Shown here piece after piece: positions 7,365 through 7,647 of a stretch of 7,647 nt of DNA. The stretch comes from an uncultured Phascolarctobacterium sp. (GTDB lineage: Bacteria; Bacillota; Negativicutes; Acidaminococcales; Acidaminococcaceae). The stretch is taken from NCBI GenBank assembly GCA_949287345.1, contig CASEGD010000048.1:1-7647 (forward strand), written 5' to 3'. Every line of letters begins with the position of its first letter. Position 1 is the first letter of the stretch. Both the position numbers and the translations under genes were made by a program. The notes under the pieces were generated by a model that was given only the letters and a program-made list of their open reading frames with translations, ran no database searches and was not told the origin of the DNA.

Positions 7365-7401
7365 ACGCGCCGTCCTGTTCTACAAATAAATACTCATTAT
7401 A

Positions 7402-7430
7402 ATTATCTCTTTAAAAACGTATTTTGACAA
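7402..7430 (-). promoter_or_regulatory. Probable promoter of the flippase operon
   Basis: On the - strand TTGTCA (7425-7430) is followed after exactly 17 nt by GATAAT (7402-7407). A second TATAAT overlaps it at 7396-7401 but lacks a -35 box. The start codon is about 38 bases further on. Confidence 0.55.
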
Positions 7431-7479
7431 GTCTTTTGCAATTCTTTTCACAAATTCTTCCGCTTTGGCAGATAGCTTA

Positions 7480-7508
7480 TTGCACTTTGGCCGTTAAATT
7501 GCTACAAT
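7480..7508 (+). promoter_or_regulatory. Strong promoter of the lipoprotein gene
   Basis: TTGCAC (7480-7485), a 17-nt spacer and TACAAT (7503-7508), preceded by the extended -10 motif TG at 7500-7501. Transcription would start near 7515, giving a leader of about 26 nt that holds GGAGG at 7529-7533, 7 nt before the ATG. Confidence 0.75.
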
Positions 7509-7540
7509 TAAATATATAAATTACGGACGGAGGTTAAACG

Positions 7541-7647
7541 ATGAAAAAATTACTTGCTTGTTCCCTCATCGCCATGCTGGCCTGCGGCGCACTTTTAACA
7601 GGCTGCGGCGGCGATAAAAAAGACGAAGCGGCTGCCGGTAAAACCAA
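7541..7647 (+). CDS. Lipoprotein, N-terminal part only (probable solute-binding protein)
   Basis: Thirty-five codons are visible before the window ends. MKKLL and a hydrophobic core lead to the lipobox LTGC (residues 19-22), so C22 should be lipid-modified and the protein held on a membrane surface. The following GGDKKDEAAAGKT is a flexible, charged spacer of the sort found before the folded domain of ABC-type substrate-binding lipoproteins, often for amino acids, in Firmicutes. The folded domain is outside the window, so the ligand and even the family cannot be determined. The strong promoter and ribosome site suggest high expression, as expected of a binding protein. Confidence 0.8.
   Translation, partial: MKKLLACSLIAMLACGALLTGCGGDKKDEAAAGKT

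Noticed and set aside
7424..7429. Perfect TTGACA on the + strand in the divergent region
   Set aside because: No -10-like hexamer is found 16-18 nt downstream; the better + strand promoter is at 7480-7508, and this sequence is explained by the overlapping -35 box of the opposite strand.

Overview
The window looks like a chromosomal segment of a diderm Firmicute, most likely in the Negativicutes (Phascolarctobacterium, Acidaminococcus or Selenomonas-like). This rests on moderate GC, strong GGAGG ribosome sites, consensus sigma-A type promoters, a glutamate-type (C5) tetrapyrrole gene cluster, and a SpoVB/MurJ-like flippase sitting with exported and Tat-dependent proteins. The genus is inferred, not shown. 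No insertion sequence, CRISPR array, rRNA or tRNA gene was seen, and no gene-free stretch exceeds about 180 bases.

Bases 1-2900 (+ strand) are the end of a tetrapyrrole operon. They hold the C-terminal part of uroporphyrinogen-III synthase (hemD, cut by the window edge), complete hemB (zinc-type porphobilinogen synthase) and complete hemL (glutamate-1-semialdehyde aminomutase). The genes are 5 and 10 nt apart and their ribosome sites overlap the preceding gene or its stop codon. A strong hairpin terminator at 2913-2954 closes the operon. HemL makes 5-aminolevulinate, HemB joins two of these into porphobilinogen, and HemD closes the tetrapyrrole ring as uroporphyrinogen III.

Bases 3045-4181 (- strand) encode a protein with a clear twin-arginine signal followed by a YhaM-like HD metal-hydrolase domain. 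It has its own probable promoter and is convergent with hemL. Just past its stop codon, a near-consensus - strand promoter points at the shared terminator with no gene between, so a short non-coding transcript of about 95 nt is possible there.

Bases 4350-7364 (- strand) look like one envelope operon. In order of transcription it has a 14-segment SpoVB/YtgP/MurJ-type flippase, a membrane-anchored M23 (LytM) endopeptidase 12 nt later, and a small exported protein of unknown function 45 nt after that. It ends in a hairpin terminator at 4304-4335. Together the genes suggest lipid-linked precursor flipping plus peptidoglycan cutting at the cell surface.

Bases 7365-7540 are a divergent promoter region. 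It drives the flippase operon leftward and, from a very good extended -10 promoter, a lipoprotein gene rightward. Only the first 35 codons of that gene are in the window. It is probably a solute-binding protein, but this cannot be settled from the visible part.
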